Assembly: GCA_013399015.1 (NCBI GenBank)
Contig: VWZX01006417.1
Coordinates: forward strand, 547,614-611,613
Origin: Galbula dea
Lineage: Eukaryota; Chordata; Aves; Piciformes; Galbulidae
Direction: 5' to 3'
Length of the DNA: 64,000 nt
Shown here: positions 38,901-46,990 of the stretch, one piece after another
Numbering within the stretch: position 1 is the stretch's first letter
Layout of the letters: each line of letters begins with the position of its first letter
Made by a program: the position numbers and the translations under genes
The notes under the pieces: generated by a model
Told to the model about the DNA's origin: nothing
Database searches by the model: none
Seen by the model: only the letters and a program-made list of their open reading frames with translations

Positions 38901-39339
38901 CAAACCATCACTGTTCTTGCTCTAGATTCACCATGCCCTGTGCTTCCTAACGCTGTCTGAACAGTTCCCGGGGCGATGCTTCAACTGGAGACGCCAAGAC
39001 CAAAGCTGTCTGTCGGTCATGCTGCAGTTCCAGTTGAAGCTGAGCTCCCAGAACAGGAGCCTGTTCTCTCTTCAGAAGTGGCCTGCACCTCTGCTCTTTG
39101 CTTCCACAGGTGGGATTTGGAAGAGAAGTGCAAAGCTGTTCTTCCGCCGGCGGCAGCATCAGAAGGAGCCGGGGCTGAGCCAGTCGCACAATGACCTGGT
39201 GTTCCTGCAGCAGCCGCTGGGGGAGGCCGGCAGGAGGGGAGGCACCCTGAGCCGCCTCATCAACAGAAAGCTCCTTTCCAGACACAGAAGCAAGACTAAA
39301 CTGAATGGTGCTTCAGCAGAACCATACTTAGAAGACTGA
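11658..39339 (+). CDS. C2CD2: C2CD2 (C2 calcium-dependent domain containing 2), complete, 14 coding exons
   Basis: Joining 11658-11939, 14087-14185, 20299-20418, 20830-20931, 25793-25915, 26204-26324, 26750-26858, 28307-28368, 29435-29574, 29848-30019, 30765-30878, 33079-33206, 34237-34546 and 39110-39339 gives one continuous frame of 703 residues, close to the roughly 700 residues known for this protein. All introns are GT-AG and all phases agree. Domains: an N-terminal membrane anchor (about residues 13-40), an SMP/TULIP-type lipid-binding region (about 60-245, by family knowledge of TMEM24/C2CD2), a C2 domain (about 257-440), a basic segment with KKSTIIISGVSK (near 520), a Ser/Glu-rich disordered part, and a strongly basic C-terminus (KRSAKLFFRRRQHQKE). 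The TMEM24 family sits in the ER and reaches the plasma membrane through the C2 and basic tail to move phosphoinositides; that role is inferred for this paralogue. The ATG at 11658 has G at -3 and +4. Confidence 0.95.
12245..12368 (+). repeat. TG/TA-rich microsatellite in C2CD2 intron 1
   Basis: An imperfect alternation of TGTG, TATG and GCATG units covers about 120 bp. On both strands it makes spurious His/Thr/Tyr- or Cys/Val-rich open frames that are not genes. Confidence 0.9.
14087..14185 (+). CDS. C2CD2: C2CD2 coding exon 2
   Basis: 33 codons (DSQLLTFEEDDPAEP.. to ..VVKSAQEK) between acceptor CTGTAG and donor GTAACC, phase 0 on both sides. It belongs to the start of the lipid-binding region. 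Confidence 0.94.
19233..19565 (-). mobile_element. CR1 LINE, 3' segment
   Basis: Antisense CR1 of the subtype with CATGCCACTAAACCATGGCC and GGGCAGCCTGGGCCAATGCC, matching the copies at 11.05, 28.03, 35.2, 50.2 and 52.3 kb. Confidence 0.92.
19990..20226 (-). mobile_element. CR1 LINE, 3' segment next to C2CD2 exon 3
   Basis: Antisense CR1 of the subtype with CCACAGCAGCCTCACCTACA and ATGTCTCCAGAGATGGAGAC. It ends about 73 bp before exon 3, and its edge carries a good acceptor-like CTCTCTTCCAG (ending 20225). Confidence 0.92.
20299..20418 (+). CDS. C2CD2: C2CD2 coding exon 3
   Basis: 40 codons, VVCCNAVGDSVQFAVTAS.. to ..SPLHLQ, between TTCCTCAG and GTAAAG, phase 0 on both sides. Beta-rich sequence of the lipid-binding region. 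Confidence 0.93.
20830..20931 (+). CDS. C2CD2: C2CD2 coding exon 4
   Basis: 34 codons, LQLSVPDKGEDVRVEWSLT.. to ..QPAVQE, acceptor TGTCCACAG, donor GTCAGT, phase 0. A second AG at 20790 region (TTTACAG) lies upstream but would add a frame that does not fit the family. Confidence 0.92.
21214..21455 (-). mobile_element. CR1 LINE, 3' segment
   Basis: It starts with the inverted CR1 3' end (CATAGAATCAGAAAACTGTC, then CATCTAGTTCCAACCCCCCT) and continues through GTTGCAACCTAATCCACCCT. Same subtype as the copy at 8.7-9.1 kb. Confidence 0.92.
22630..23400 (-). mobile_element. CR1 LINE, longest copy in the window (ORF2 C-terminus and 3'UTR)
   Basis: About 770 bp. On the minus strand, 22669-23196 is still an open frame for the end of CR1 ORF2 (LYSTLVRLHLEYCVQFWAPQ, HRATKMMKGLEHLPEEERLR). 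The left edge is the inverted 3' end (ATCCAGTCCAACCCCCCTGC). The intact frame and close match to the 60.8-61.35 kb copy suggest fairly recent insertion; the reverse-transcriptase core itself is missing. Confidence 0.95.
23885..24475 (-). mobile_element. CR1 LINE, 3' segment
   Basis: Antisense CR1 beginning GAGGGGTTGGCAGGGAGCTC and running back into the end of ORF2 (minus-strand peptide GHLPAGERLRELGLPSLERR). Same subtype as the copies at 20.0, 43.8, 48.8, 57.6 and 63.8 kb. Confidence 0.94.
25793..25915 (+). CDS. C2CD2: C2CD2 coding exon 5
   Basis: 41 codons, GQPAGTCAIAERLRDVLRNL.. to ..PKEVQ, acceptor TTCCTCTTAG, donor GTAAGT, phase 0. It ends the lipid-binding region. Confidence 0.94.
26204..26324 (+). 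CDS. C2CD2: C2CD2 coding exon 6
   Basis: KVQNKTLLPQSTSPPKPPR.. to ..MANLTDPSAAG, acceptor TTTTCACAG, donor GTAATG, ends in phase 1. The second half (HELKLLVKNI) opens the C2 domain. Confidence 0.94.
26455..26580 (-). mobile_element. CR1 LINE fragment in C2CD2 intron 6
   Basis: Antisense CR1 piece (CCTTCAGATCCTGGAAAACC, AACCCCAACTCTCTCAGCCT), the counterpart of the 8.75-8.83 kb sequence. It lies 170 bp before exon 7. Confidence 0.82.
26750..26858 (+). CDS. C2CD2: C2CD2 coding exon 7
   Basis: GSTNLVCIVQLNEPMQKFSS.. to ..NPFWKEEFLF, acceptor CCTTTACAG, donor GTAAGT, ends in phase 2. The NPFWKEEF pattern is the typical C2-domain N-P-x-W-x-E-x-F motif. Confidence 0.95.
26859..28306 (+). other. 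C2CD2: C2CD2 intron 7
   Basis: A 1.4-kb intron; a sense CR1 3' segment occupies 28035-28255, ending about 50 bp before exon 8. Nothing else was recognised. Confidence 0.8.
28030..28257 (+). mobile_element. CR1 LINE, 3' segment
   Basis: Sense CR1 with GGCATTGGCCCAGGCTGCTC, GGTTTAGTGGCATGGTGGTG and 3' end CTCTTCCAACCTTCAGGATTC. It is complete to the 3' terminus. Confidence 0.92.
28307..28368 (+). CDS. C2CD2: C2CD2 coding exon 8
   Basis: ELSAKSKALQLQIGEDGKPD within the C2 domain; acceptor CTTCCCAG, donor GTAAGT; phase 2 in, phase 1 out. At 62 bp it is the shortest exon of the gene. Confidence 0.93.
28715..28798 (+). mobile_element. CR1 LINE 3' tail
   Basis: GGACTAGGTGGTCTTTAAGG, then CCCTTCCAACTCTGACAGTT and terminal TTCTATGGTTCTGTGATT: a very short 3'-end CR1 copy in C2CD2 intron 8. 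Confidence 0.85.
29375..29456 (+). repeat. 41-bp tandem duplication across the C2CD2 exon 9 acceptor
   Basis: Copies at 29375-29415 and 29416-29456 differ at about three positions. Each holds a pyrimidine tract, an AG acceptor and the first ~20 bases of exon 9. The downstream copy is the one that keeps the frame. Confidence 0.93.
29435..29574 (+). CDS. C2CD2: C2CD2 coding exon 9
   Basis: PLSSKVTVPLDLFRKQPSGQ.. to ..GLGSISAE; acceptor TTTCTTCCAG (downstream copy of a duplicated acceptor), donor GTACTG; phase 1 in, phase 0 out. It forms a Ser-rich loop inside the C2 domain. If the upstream acceptor (AG at 29392-29393) were used, the frame would hit TGA within nine codons. Confidence 0.92.
29848..30019 (+). 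CDS. C2CD2: C2CD2 coding exon 10
   Basis: FSFLEPSEFKLWQVSSAVL.. with KDRTVMPCGTVITTVTALK, a stretch strongly conserved in C2CD2/TMEM24 proteins; it closes the C2 domain. Acceptor TCCTCCTAG, donor GTGGGG, ends in phase 1. Confidence 0.95.
30765..30878 (+). CDS. C2CD2: C2CD2 coding exon 11
   Basis: SPGKTPVKVKVIEKDFSAQA.. to ..TLSSSDT, acceptor TTGCTCCTCAG, donor GTAACA, phase 1 on both sides. Linker after the C2 domain, Ser- and Lys-rich. Confidence 0.92.
30879..33078 (+). other. C2CD2: C2CD2 intron 11
   Basis: A 2.2-kb intron in which I recognise no repeat or gene. Confidence 0.7.
33079..33206 (+). CDS. C2CD2: C2CD2 coding exon 12
   Basis: ELLVLNGTDPVAEAAIRQLS.. to ..RKKSTIIISGVSK, acceptor CCTTTTCAG, donor GTAGAG, ends in phase 0. 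The basic KQKLKSPRKKS before a hydrophobic III stretch is a family hallmark. Confidence 0.95.
34237..34546 (+). CDS. C2CD2: C2CD2 coding exon 13
   Basis: 103 codons from TSLSQDTEAALLLDYAAAMD to ..SETGSMKKSK, acceptor CCCTGGGCAG, donor GTATGT, ends in phase 1. After the conserved start it is acidic, Ser-rich and likely disordered. Confidence 0.94.
34547..39109 (+). other. C2CD2: C2CD2 intron 13
   Basis: A 4.6-kb intron with one sense CR1 tail (35.2 kb). A 56-bp segment at 38072-38127 has a related copy in the 3'UTR (39614-39669). No extra coding exon was seen. Confidence 0.75.
35165..35372 (+). mobile_element. CR1 LINE, 3' segment
   Basis: GGCTGCCCAGGGCACTGGTG, GGGTTAGTGGCATGGTGATG and the 3' end GAGGTCTCTTCCAACCTTTA in sense orientation. 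A short reversed tail (AATCATTAAGGTTGGAAGG, 35169) precedes it, so a second CR1 end may be joined here. Confidence 0.88.
39110..39339 (+). CDS. C2CD2: C2CD2 coding exon 14 (last)
   Basis: 76 codons and TGA at 39337-39339; acceptor GCTTCCACAG. Begins GIWKRSAKLFFRRRQHQKE and ends ..GASAEPYLED. Strongly basic and locally more GC-rich than nearby introns. By analogy with TMEM24 the basic tail would bind acidic plasma-membrane lipids. Confidence 0.95.
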
Positions 39340-42300
39340 AGACTCTCTGATGGGATACTTGCACATCAGTTGGCCGTTTGTTTACAGAGCAGGGTCAGAG
39401 AAGACCAATGTGGTTGACGACGTGCATCAGATGCTGTTCACTGACACAGGGCTCCAGGAATAAACAGAAAGCTTGTCTTTTTGGGGTTATTGTTTGCCAG
39501 AGCACATTTTCTCTCTGATGGTCAAGTTGTTCCTCCAAAGAGAAGCAGCAGTAATTGTTATCATGGCAGCTTTTGGAGGAGCATGCCAGAAGATGGTCTG
39601 CAGTGCAGGCTGTCTGGTTTGTGTGAGTCTGCTGCCTGCAGGTCGACTGCCAGGTGCTGTTCTCTGCCCTCATCCTGTTGTAGGAGATGAGAGAGGATGG
39701 GGAATGGTGCAAGTGGGGAGGACCTGTGTGTAAGCATCTACTTTACATTAACAGGGAGCTAAGAGCTGCAACATCTTCCTTGCTAGGTGACTGAACCACT
39801 GTCAAAGAGAGAAGATATCACTGTGCTTCCTTACTGCAGCCTTCAGTAGTAGCAACACAAGTCTCAGCTTGTTTTTTCTAGTCAGGCTGAAAGGGAAAAG
39901 AGAGACCCAGGTCCAGTTTGTAGTGTAATTTGGAAATGGGTGAGTTGTCAGAAGCAGAACTCAACTGCTGATTAAGGTAACCTACTGTCATCCCTGTGGC
40001 CTGCTGTTAAGAACTGCTCAGCCCATCCAGGTGGAGAGATGCCTTTCACATTAGCCATAAATCAAGAAGTTATGCAAAGACTTGTATCAGGAGATTGTTT
40101 CATGTTCTGGGTCTGACTTGTGCTTTTTAAAGTCTACTTGGGTCTGCTCACAAACAAACCAGTGACAGATTCTTCTATGTAGCATTTCTTCCCTGTGTGA
40201 GAAGCTGCATTGCTAAAGCAAAACCCTTTCTTAGGGGCTCTAATTCCTTCTCCCCAGTACTTGTCAGACAAGTATATTAACCATCACAGCAAATGCAAAA
40301 CTAGGGGCAATAAGAGATAAGCAAAGCCTATTTAACCCTAGAATGCTTTTCATTAGCTTGTTTGACTTGCCAAACACTTCCAGAGCTCTGAGAAATACAC
40401 AGTTGTGAAGAGAGCTTTTTACAAAGTGGTAACAACAATTCCCTCAGTCATCTCTCAGTTTTCAGCTCTGCCAGGCTTGTCAGGTGGGGAGTGGTTGCTT
40501 GGGTGAGTTCTTTTAACTTCTTTTTTTTCCCCCCCTCATTATATATTGCAGCTGGCTCCTTACAAGGAAAAAAAAACCCTGCTGAACACAAAGGCCTAGT
40601 TCTTGCTTTGGCTCTTAAGAAGAGGAAAGTGTCAGTCTGTTATTTCCCAGGTACCATCCTTTGTGCATACCTGTGTTTCTCCATCATCCACATTCCTGCT
40701 GAGGAGAAAGGACCAGGCTTGTTCTCTTTAGCCAAGCAAAAGCATCCCTTCCTTCTGAAGTCCTGACATGAGTGGGTGATAGATTTGTGTCTGCTTTGCC
40801 AACAGGGATTTCCCTCCCCTGAAGACATCCCACACTGGAGCAGGTATTTGGGCTTCCCACTTTCTTTTTTCCCCCCCATTTCTTCAGAAATACAAAGTCC
40901 CTGAAGAACACAAACACAGTTGGAAACTCCTGATGGACTCCAGGTTCTCCTTGGTAAAGAATATAAAACTAGAGGAGGTTTGGTTTCTTTTTTACCAAGG
41001 AAATGAACTGTCAACATCTAGTAACTGAGCCTACTGTTTCAAAACCCTGTTTTGTGTGGCCCTTCCTAAAACCACTGTGGGAGTACAGCAGTCCAGACTA
41101 CCCAACACTTGTACATTTGAAGCATGCTGCTCATTAGTAAAACACTTGAGGGCATTTTAATAGTCTGTATTTTGAACACTGGTTCCAGATAAGTCTTACA
41201 GAGCTGGAAGATGCTTGGAGATCCCAGTTCAGTCATGCAGCTTTCTCCAGCTTGGATGGTTTGGTTGTTGTTCATTTAATAGAAACATTAGGTTTCCTCA
41301 TTAGTTCTAGAGTAGTTCCTGCTAAGGAGCATTTAAAGACCTCACTGTTAGGTTCTCTCAGGGTACATCTTGTCCCTTGAGTCTGCTAGGAGCTCTCTGG
41401 ATGACAGGGCAGGGGGAGAGGTCAAGTCCCTGCCATATTTTAAATGCTCAGTCTTGCTTGCTGAAGGGGAAAGCCACAATGGGTCACTGAGTTGAAGAAA
41501 TGAAGGTGAGGCTGAGCTCCAGGGCTAGCACCCTCTGCTACTTCAAAGGGAAGAGCTGTGGAATTGGGACTGGAAAGGGAACACCTGGCACTGAACTTTG
41601 CTTCCATGACTGAACTGGGATTGTAATTCCCAGCAGCTTTACTGTCTGCTGTAGAGTGAGGTGGAAATAACACTGAGTAACTTGCAGAATACAGGAGTAA
41701 GGTTTGCCTGTAGCTAACCCCAAAGAAGAGAGACACACTGAAGGAGTGGCTTTTTGATTCCTCTTTCTGAAGGTCTTGGTGATTGCCTAAATGTGTGTCT
41801 TGGTGGTGGGACCTGAGAGCATCCTGTAGTGCAAACTGTGTGACACTTTGGGCTCCCATATACTGAGAGAGAATGACTGAAGATGAAGAAGGCCAAGGCA
41901 TTTGGGGTACAAAGGGAACCTTGCTTTTGAATTGCCTTCACTCCTCAGGAAAATAAACATGGTTTGGTTTGCTGTTTGACCTCTGTGGCTGGCTGGTGTG
42001 TTCCTCACCACTTCCTGCTTGTCTACAAGTAATTTATGTCCTGTTAAGGTACTAACCACAAAGGGACAACTGAGTTGCTTAGTCATGACAGCCCCAAAGG
42101 CCACAGTTTTGGATCTCAGTCCCCCTTCCAAAGTGATGAGGTTGTCCTTTAAGGTCAGGAGATCTCTGTCTGTACATTTGTTTGGGTACTGGTGTTTAGG
42201 TTGCTGTGTGTTGGGTCCTGGCAGCCTGTGGCAGCTCTGCTCCAGGGTTGGGTCTAGAGGCCTGGGTTTGTAACCTGCTGTGACTGACCCTTGCACTGGA

Positions 42301-42817
42301 TCCTGTCAGGTGCTGGATGTTTCCTCTGCACTTTTGAGAAGGATGCCAGAGGGAATCCTTGAATGTTTTACAGCCTTCATCCTTTGAATATCTGCACATT
42401 TCAACAGGAGAACAAATCTCTGCATGAGATTACACTGCAACCTTCCTGATTTCTGCCTCCTCATGTAATTGCTTCAGAACAATAGCTTGGAAGCAACCTC
42501 TGCAATCTGTCTTCCTTCTGGCCCCTTGTCTTACACCTCTTTTCTTTCTGGATCTTCTGTACAGCAAAGAAGGCATAGTATTTCTTTTATGAGGACTAAG
42601 ATAAAGGTTTGGTTTTCCTTCCCAAAGAATTTTTCTGCCTGTAGTTGAACCTTCTTCCTCTGTGTTTGTGGTTTGGTTTGCTTTAGGGTGTTTGAGCTTT
42701 TCATTTGCCCTGGAGATAATGTGCATCCTTCCCTAACCAGGATTTGCCTTGGCTCTAGTGTGAATTTTGACCAAGACAATAGTAAAATCATTGCATTTCT
42801 CTGTGTAAAGCAATAAA
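39340..42817 (+). other. C2CD2: C2CD2 3' untranslated region
   Basis: Non-coding sequence after the stop. AATAAA occurs at 39459-39464, 41952-41957 and 42812-42817, so short and long 3' ends are possible; the distal end is a guess. No CR1 copy was found in this stretch. Confidence 0.55.
42812..42817 (+). promoter_or_regulatory. C2CD2: Candidate distal poly(A) signal of C2CD2
   Basis: AATAAA in a context free of coding sequence, about 3.5 kb after the stop. A proximal signal at 39459-39464 is equally canonical. Confidence 0.4.
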
Positions 42818-43814
42818 ACTACCTAGTGTCTCAAATATGAATATAAACTGGGTAACTTGAAGAAAGTGACATCACTTTCTAAGTCCCTTTGAAGACAAGG
42901 GGGGGTCCTTTATCCCTAAATCACCAGTATTTTTTTTTCAGCTCTGGCAGCTGAAGGTGTTAGAAGGAGCAGGAGCTCTGTACAGGGTGAGAGCAGCATG
43001 GCTTCTTGTTGTTTAGTTTGTTTCAGGTTTGGAACTGTAGAGCTGAAGTGTGAAATGAGTGTTTCTCCTGGTACAGAATCAAGCATCCTGCAGCTCCATG
43101 GCTCTGGCTAAGGCATTCCCAGTGTGAGTGGCATCAGCTGCCCTCATGCTTTGCCCTCCACAGGACCTAATTGGATTTCCTCCTGTGTTTAAAAGTCAGC
43201 AGCATATGTTTCTCTGCACTGCTAAGCCCCAGCCTTGGTGCCAAACAACTGCAGCTTAACTGTGTGACAGGGGTGATTGAGTTAAGGGTGAATAATGCCA
43301 TTTCACTCAGGAGATCCAAACTGTTACTATGCAAGGGGTGAAAAGAGCTGGGAAGGATGAGGCTTGAGGTCTTTCCTAGACTGTAACTCTATTATTCTCT
43401 GATATTCCAGGGGGGGGTAAACCTCTTTTTTTCTAGCCTTCAACTGGGATAGTCACTTCTCCTGCTTGGGTTTTTCTTCTCCTTTATTTGTTTTCCCTGT
43501 GTGTACACAAAATGCAGTTGGTGCAATGAAGAAGTCTATGATGTACAGATTTATTATAGCACTAAAAAGCCTGAGAAGAGGGATTTGTTTTAAAGAAATA
43601 ACAACTACTGTCCATACAATAAAAGCCAGTTGTCTCTGTGTAGTGTGCTGTCCTGCAGACCTAGCCAGCCAGGCATTAACAGATGGGTTTCTGCTTTCCT
43701 TCACTAGGCTGACCTGTTTCTTAACACACTATTCAGGAACAGAGTTTTCCACACTGGGGGTTGGTTCTGCTAACTTCAGCCACATCAGATAACCCTTTCT
43801 TCTTCCTTGACAAT

Positions 43815-44115
43815 CCCAGACTGTGAGGGGTTGGAAGGGAGCTCTGGAGAGCATCTAGTCCAACCCCCCTGCCACAGCAGCCTCACCTACAGCAGCTTGC
43901 ACAGCATCACATCCAGCTGGCTTTGGAATGTCTCCAGAGATGGAGACTCCAGCACCTCTCTGGGCAGCCTGGGCCAGGGCTCTGTCACCCTCCAAGGCAA
44001 GAAGTTCCTCCTGAGGTTTAGCTGGAACTTCTCTGTTCCACTTTGTGCCTGTTGCCTCTTGTCCTGTCCCTGGGCACCACTGACAAAAGCCTGGCCTCAT
44101 CCTCCTGCCCACCTG
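43815..44115 (-). mobile_element. CR1 LINE, 3' segment
   Basis: GACTGTGAGGGGTTGGAAGG, ATGTCTCCAGAGATGGAGAC and GTTGCCTCTTGTCCTGTCCC, antisense; same subtype as the 23.9-kb copy. Confidence 0.93.
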
Positions 44116-45144
44116 AAACAGGCACAGGGTAGGAAACTAATAGCAGTAGGATTTGTGGAACTCATTGTGGTTTTTCTCTCAATTTATGTTGTATTATCCT
44201 GAACCCATTTGAAATTTTAGGGGACAAAGGGAGTGTTAGAGCCTAGATCCTGTATAAAAGACACCAGTACCCAAATAAGCACAGCCTGTGAGTATAAAGG
44301 GTCTCTTGTGAGTAGTTTACTGCAAAAGTTATGTTCTAAATTAATGCTGCCATAAAGCCCTACCAGACTAAGGATAAACAAACAAAACCAGCCTCCCAAA
44401 AAAACAACCAACCAGAAAACCCCAAACCCAAAGCAAAAATAGCCCCAACAGTGTTTTTATTTCCCTTCCCAAAGTGGGTGCTGTAGCCTCTTCTGCAAGG
44501 AAGCTGTCTGCTACCTTCCTCGGAGTTCCTGCCCGTGTTCCAGTGCCTGTTTATTTCATATCCCTAGCTGAAACTTCCCAGTAGTCTCCCCACAAACCCT
44601 CCTTTCCTGCTTAAATCATGGCTGAAGTTTTGACTGGGGGGATGCTCTTGGTGTATGCTAGCCAAAGTGGCAAGAGCTACCCCAATGAGAGCAGGCATGG
44701 ACGCAGCACATTTGGCACCATCCTCCTTCCTCCAGTTCCATCACTCCTAAGCCATGGCTGGAATCCTCTCCCTAACCCAGGGAGCCTGGTGCAAGATGCA
44801 GGCTCACAGTCTGGTGGTAACTCTGCAGTCATGTTGGAGCTGCAGGGCACTGGAACAGCAGGAGAGGTGGGATGGGGAAGGTGAGAAGCAAGAAAGTGTC
44901 TGGCCTTAGCCAACTGTCTAGAAGAGCACATCCTCTGGAAAGGACAGAACTGGCATCTGCTTTCCATCCTTGAAATCTTCAGGAGTGCTCTTACTGTGGT
45001 GCCTGGCCAGTCACACCACCGTGGCAGGGATACAAAGCCACTGCACAAGGCTTTGAGGGGGACTCCCTTATGGGTGACATTTCTTACCAGAGGAATGTGT
45101 TGGGGGATTGGGCTTGAGTACAAAAAGCATAAGCACAAAAAAAG

Positions 45145-45626
45145 GCATGGACCTGCTCAAGCAGGTCCAGAGGAGAGCCACAAAAATGATTCAAGAGCTA
45201 GAGCACTTCTCCTAAGAGGACAGGCTGAAAGAGCTGGGGTTGTTCAGCCTGGAGAAGGCTCCAGGGAGACCTTCTTGCAGCTTTCCAGTACTTAAAGGGG
45301 CCTGTAAGAAGGATGGGAACAGACACTAGTCAGTTTGCAGGGCCTGCAGCTATAGAGGACAAGCAGTAATGGTTCCAAAGAGTACAGATTTAGACTGGAC
45401 AGAAAAAAGAAACGTTTTACAATGTGGGTGGTGAGAGCCTGGCCCAGGTTGCCCAGAGCGGTGGGAGATGTCTCATCCCCGGAACCATTCCAGCTCAGGT
45501 TGTCCGGGCCTCTGAGCAACCTGCTTTAGTTGCAGAGGTCCCTGACCGTCCCTGCTGACTGCAAAGGGGTTGGACTAGGTGACCTTAAAAGGGCCGTTCC
45601 AACCCAAACCGTTCCATGATTCTCCG
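45145..45626 (+). mobile_element. CR1 LINE, 3' segment abutting the PRDM15 promoter
   Basis: Sense CR1 (AGCAGGTCCAGAGGAGAGCC, GTTGTTCAGCCTGGAGAAGG, GGTTGGACTAGGTGACCTTA, 3' end CCGTTCCATGATTCTCCG). It carries more CpGs than the other copies and ends about 100 bp before the CpG-rich zone. Confidence 0.92.
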
Positions 45627-45719
45627 AGTCCTCCCTTGCGGTTTGCACTACCCAGGAGGAGAAAGAAAGGGGAAGAAAAAACCTAACTCGACAAACAAAC
45701 CCCACCAAAAACAGGCCCC

Positions 45720-46990
45720 GCGCACAGGCTGGGTGCTAAGCCGCCGCCACTCTCCTCCTCCTCCTCCTCCTCCTGCCAAGCCGAGGGCCAAAGCGCGGTG
45801 ATCGAGGTGCAGAGGGCGGTGCGGTAGAGCCGGCCGCCACCGCCCCTCACACAGCTGCTGTATTCGGCCGGGAACCGGCCCCGCTAAGGGGAACCTCTGC
45901 TGCCCTAACAAGGGCGAGACAGGGCGATGAGGCCGCCGGGAGAGAGACAGCGCCGTAGCCAGAGCTCTTCCCCCCGCTCAACAGCGGCGGCTCCCGGGCC
46001 CCTGAGCCCTCCCCGCCGCGGCTGAGACTCCACTTCCCACGCTGCTCTGCGGCCGCCCGCACCGACTTCCGGTGGCGCGTAGTTTCCGGAGCGGATCGGA
46101 ACCTGGAGTCCGGATCCGATCCGGGTCTGGCCGTACCCCAGACAGGTAACGCCGGTTCCCCGCGCTCCTGACTACCGCCCCCCTCCTCTACCTCCTGCAC
46201 CGGCACACCCACGGGGACCTTCCACACGGTATATCCCCGCCCCGCCGCCCCACGCCCGCCCCGTGCGGCCTAGCCCGGCCCATCCCATCCCGTCCCGTCC
46301 CGCCGCGACTCCTCTCGCCGCCCCTCCGGGCGCGCGCGGGGCCGAGGCGGTGGCGGCAGCGAAGGCTCCCGAGACGGCGGCGGCGACGACGACGACGACG
46401 AAGGCAGCGGCAGGCTCGCTGCCGCCTTCCTCCTCCGCCACCTCGTTCTCCACGCCGCCTGTTCTTTGTTACAGCGGCCGCGCCGCGACGCGCGGAGGGA
46501 GGGCAGTAGGGAGGGAAGGGGGGGGCGAGGCGGGTCCGAGGCAAAACCCGGCGGAGCCGCTCCCGGATCGCGGGCCGGGCCCCGGGGCGGCTGCGGAGCC
46601 GTTGAAGTGCACCCGCGGCCGGCATGTGGCCGCGCTGAGGCCTCGTTCTCCTAGCCTCACACACCGCCGTGTCGAGAGGCTTCGGCCCTGTCGGGGTCGT
46701 GTGTCGGTGTGGGTGACTGGGGGGACGAACGGCTGGGGCTGTGTAACGGCGGAGGGAGCTGGTGGTGTCCCGCAGGCGGGGCTCGGCCGGTGAAGCAGTT
46801 GGGCCTGGGAGGGAAGGGGCCTCGTTGGCTGTGAGAGCGATGAGCGCCTCGGCTAGGCACAGGTTCGCTTAGGGGCTGTGTGGGGGATGCCTCCAGGTGT
46901 GAGGGCGTGATCCAAGGGGGAGGGAGTGGGAAGAGGAGGCAGGTGTAGGGAGTGAGTATAGTGGCTAGCGGCTCTGCTGCCGCCCCCCCT
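45720..46990 (+). promoter_or_regulatory. PRDM15: CpG-island promoter region of PRDM15
   Basis: Very CpG-rich. It contains a (CTC)n run near 45750, an ETS-type CTTCCGG at 46066-46072 with a second TTTCCGGAG nearby (46083), GC boxes, and a triplet run of CGG/CGA units at 46374-46402. No TATA box was seen. ETS elements close to the start are typical of housekeeping-type CpG promoters. Confidence 0.75.
46060..46145 (+). other. PRDM15: Candidate non-coding first exon of PRDM15
   Basis: A good splice donor (CAG followed by GTAACG at 46146) lies just after the ETS motifs, about where a first exon is expected. The left end is arbitrary. Human PRDM15 has longer N-terminal isoforms beginning in its promoter region; I could not confirm a matching coding exon here. 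Confidence 0.35.

Larger units (their letters stand above)
42818..45720. other. Intergenic region between C2CD2 and PRDM15
   Basis: It holds another AATAAA (43618-43623), an antisense CR1 (43.8-44.1 kb) and a sense CR1 (45.15-45.62 kb) that abuts the PRDM15 CpG island. No gene was recognised. Confidence 0.7.

Noticed and set aside
46172..46793. GC-rich open frames on both strands in the PRDM15 promoter (up to 176 codons)
   Set aside because: Arg/Ala/Gly/Pro-rich translations of a CpG island. No link in frame to the first coding exon could be shown, although a longer PRDM15 N-terminus from this zone cannot be excluded.
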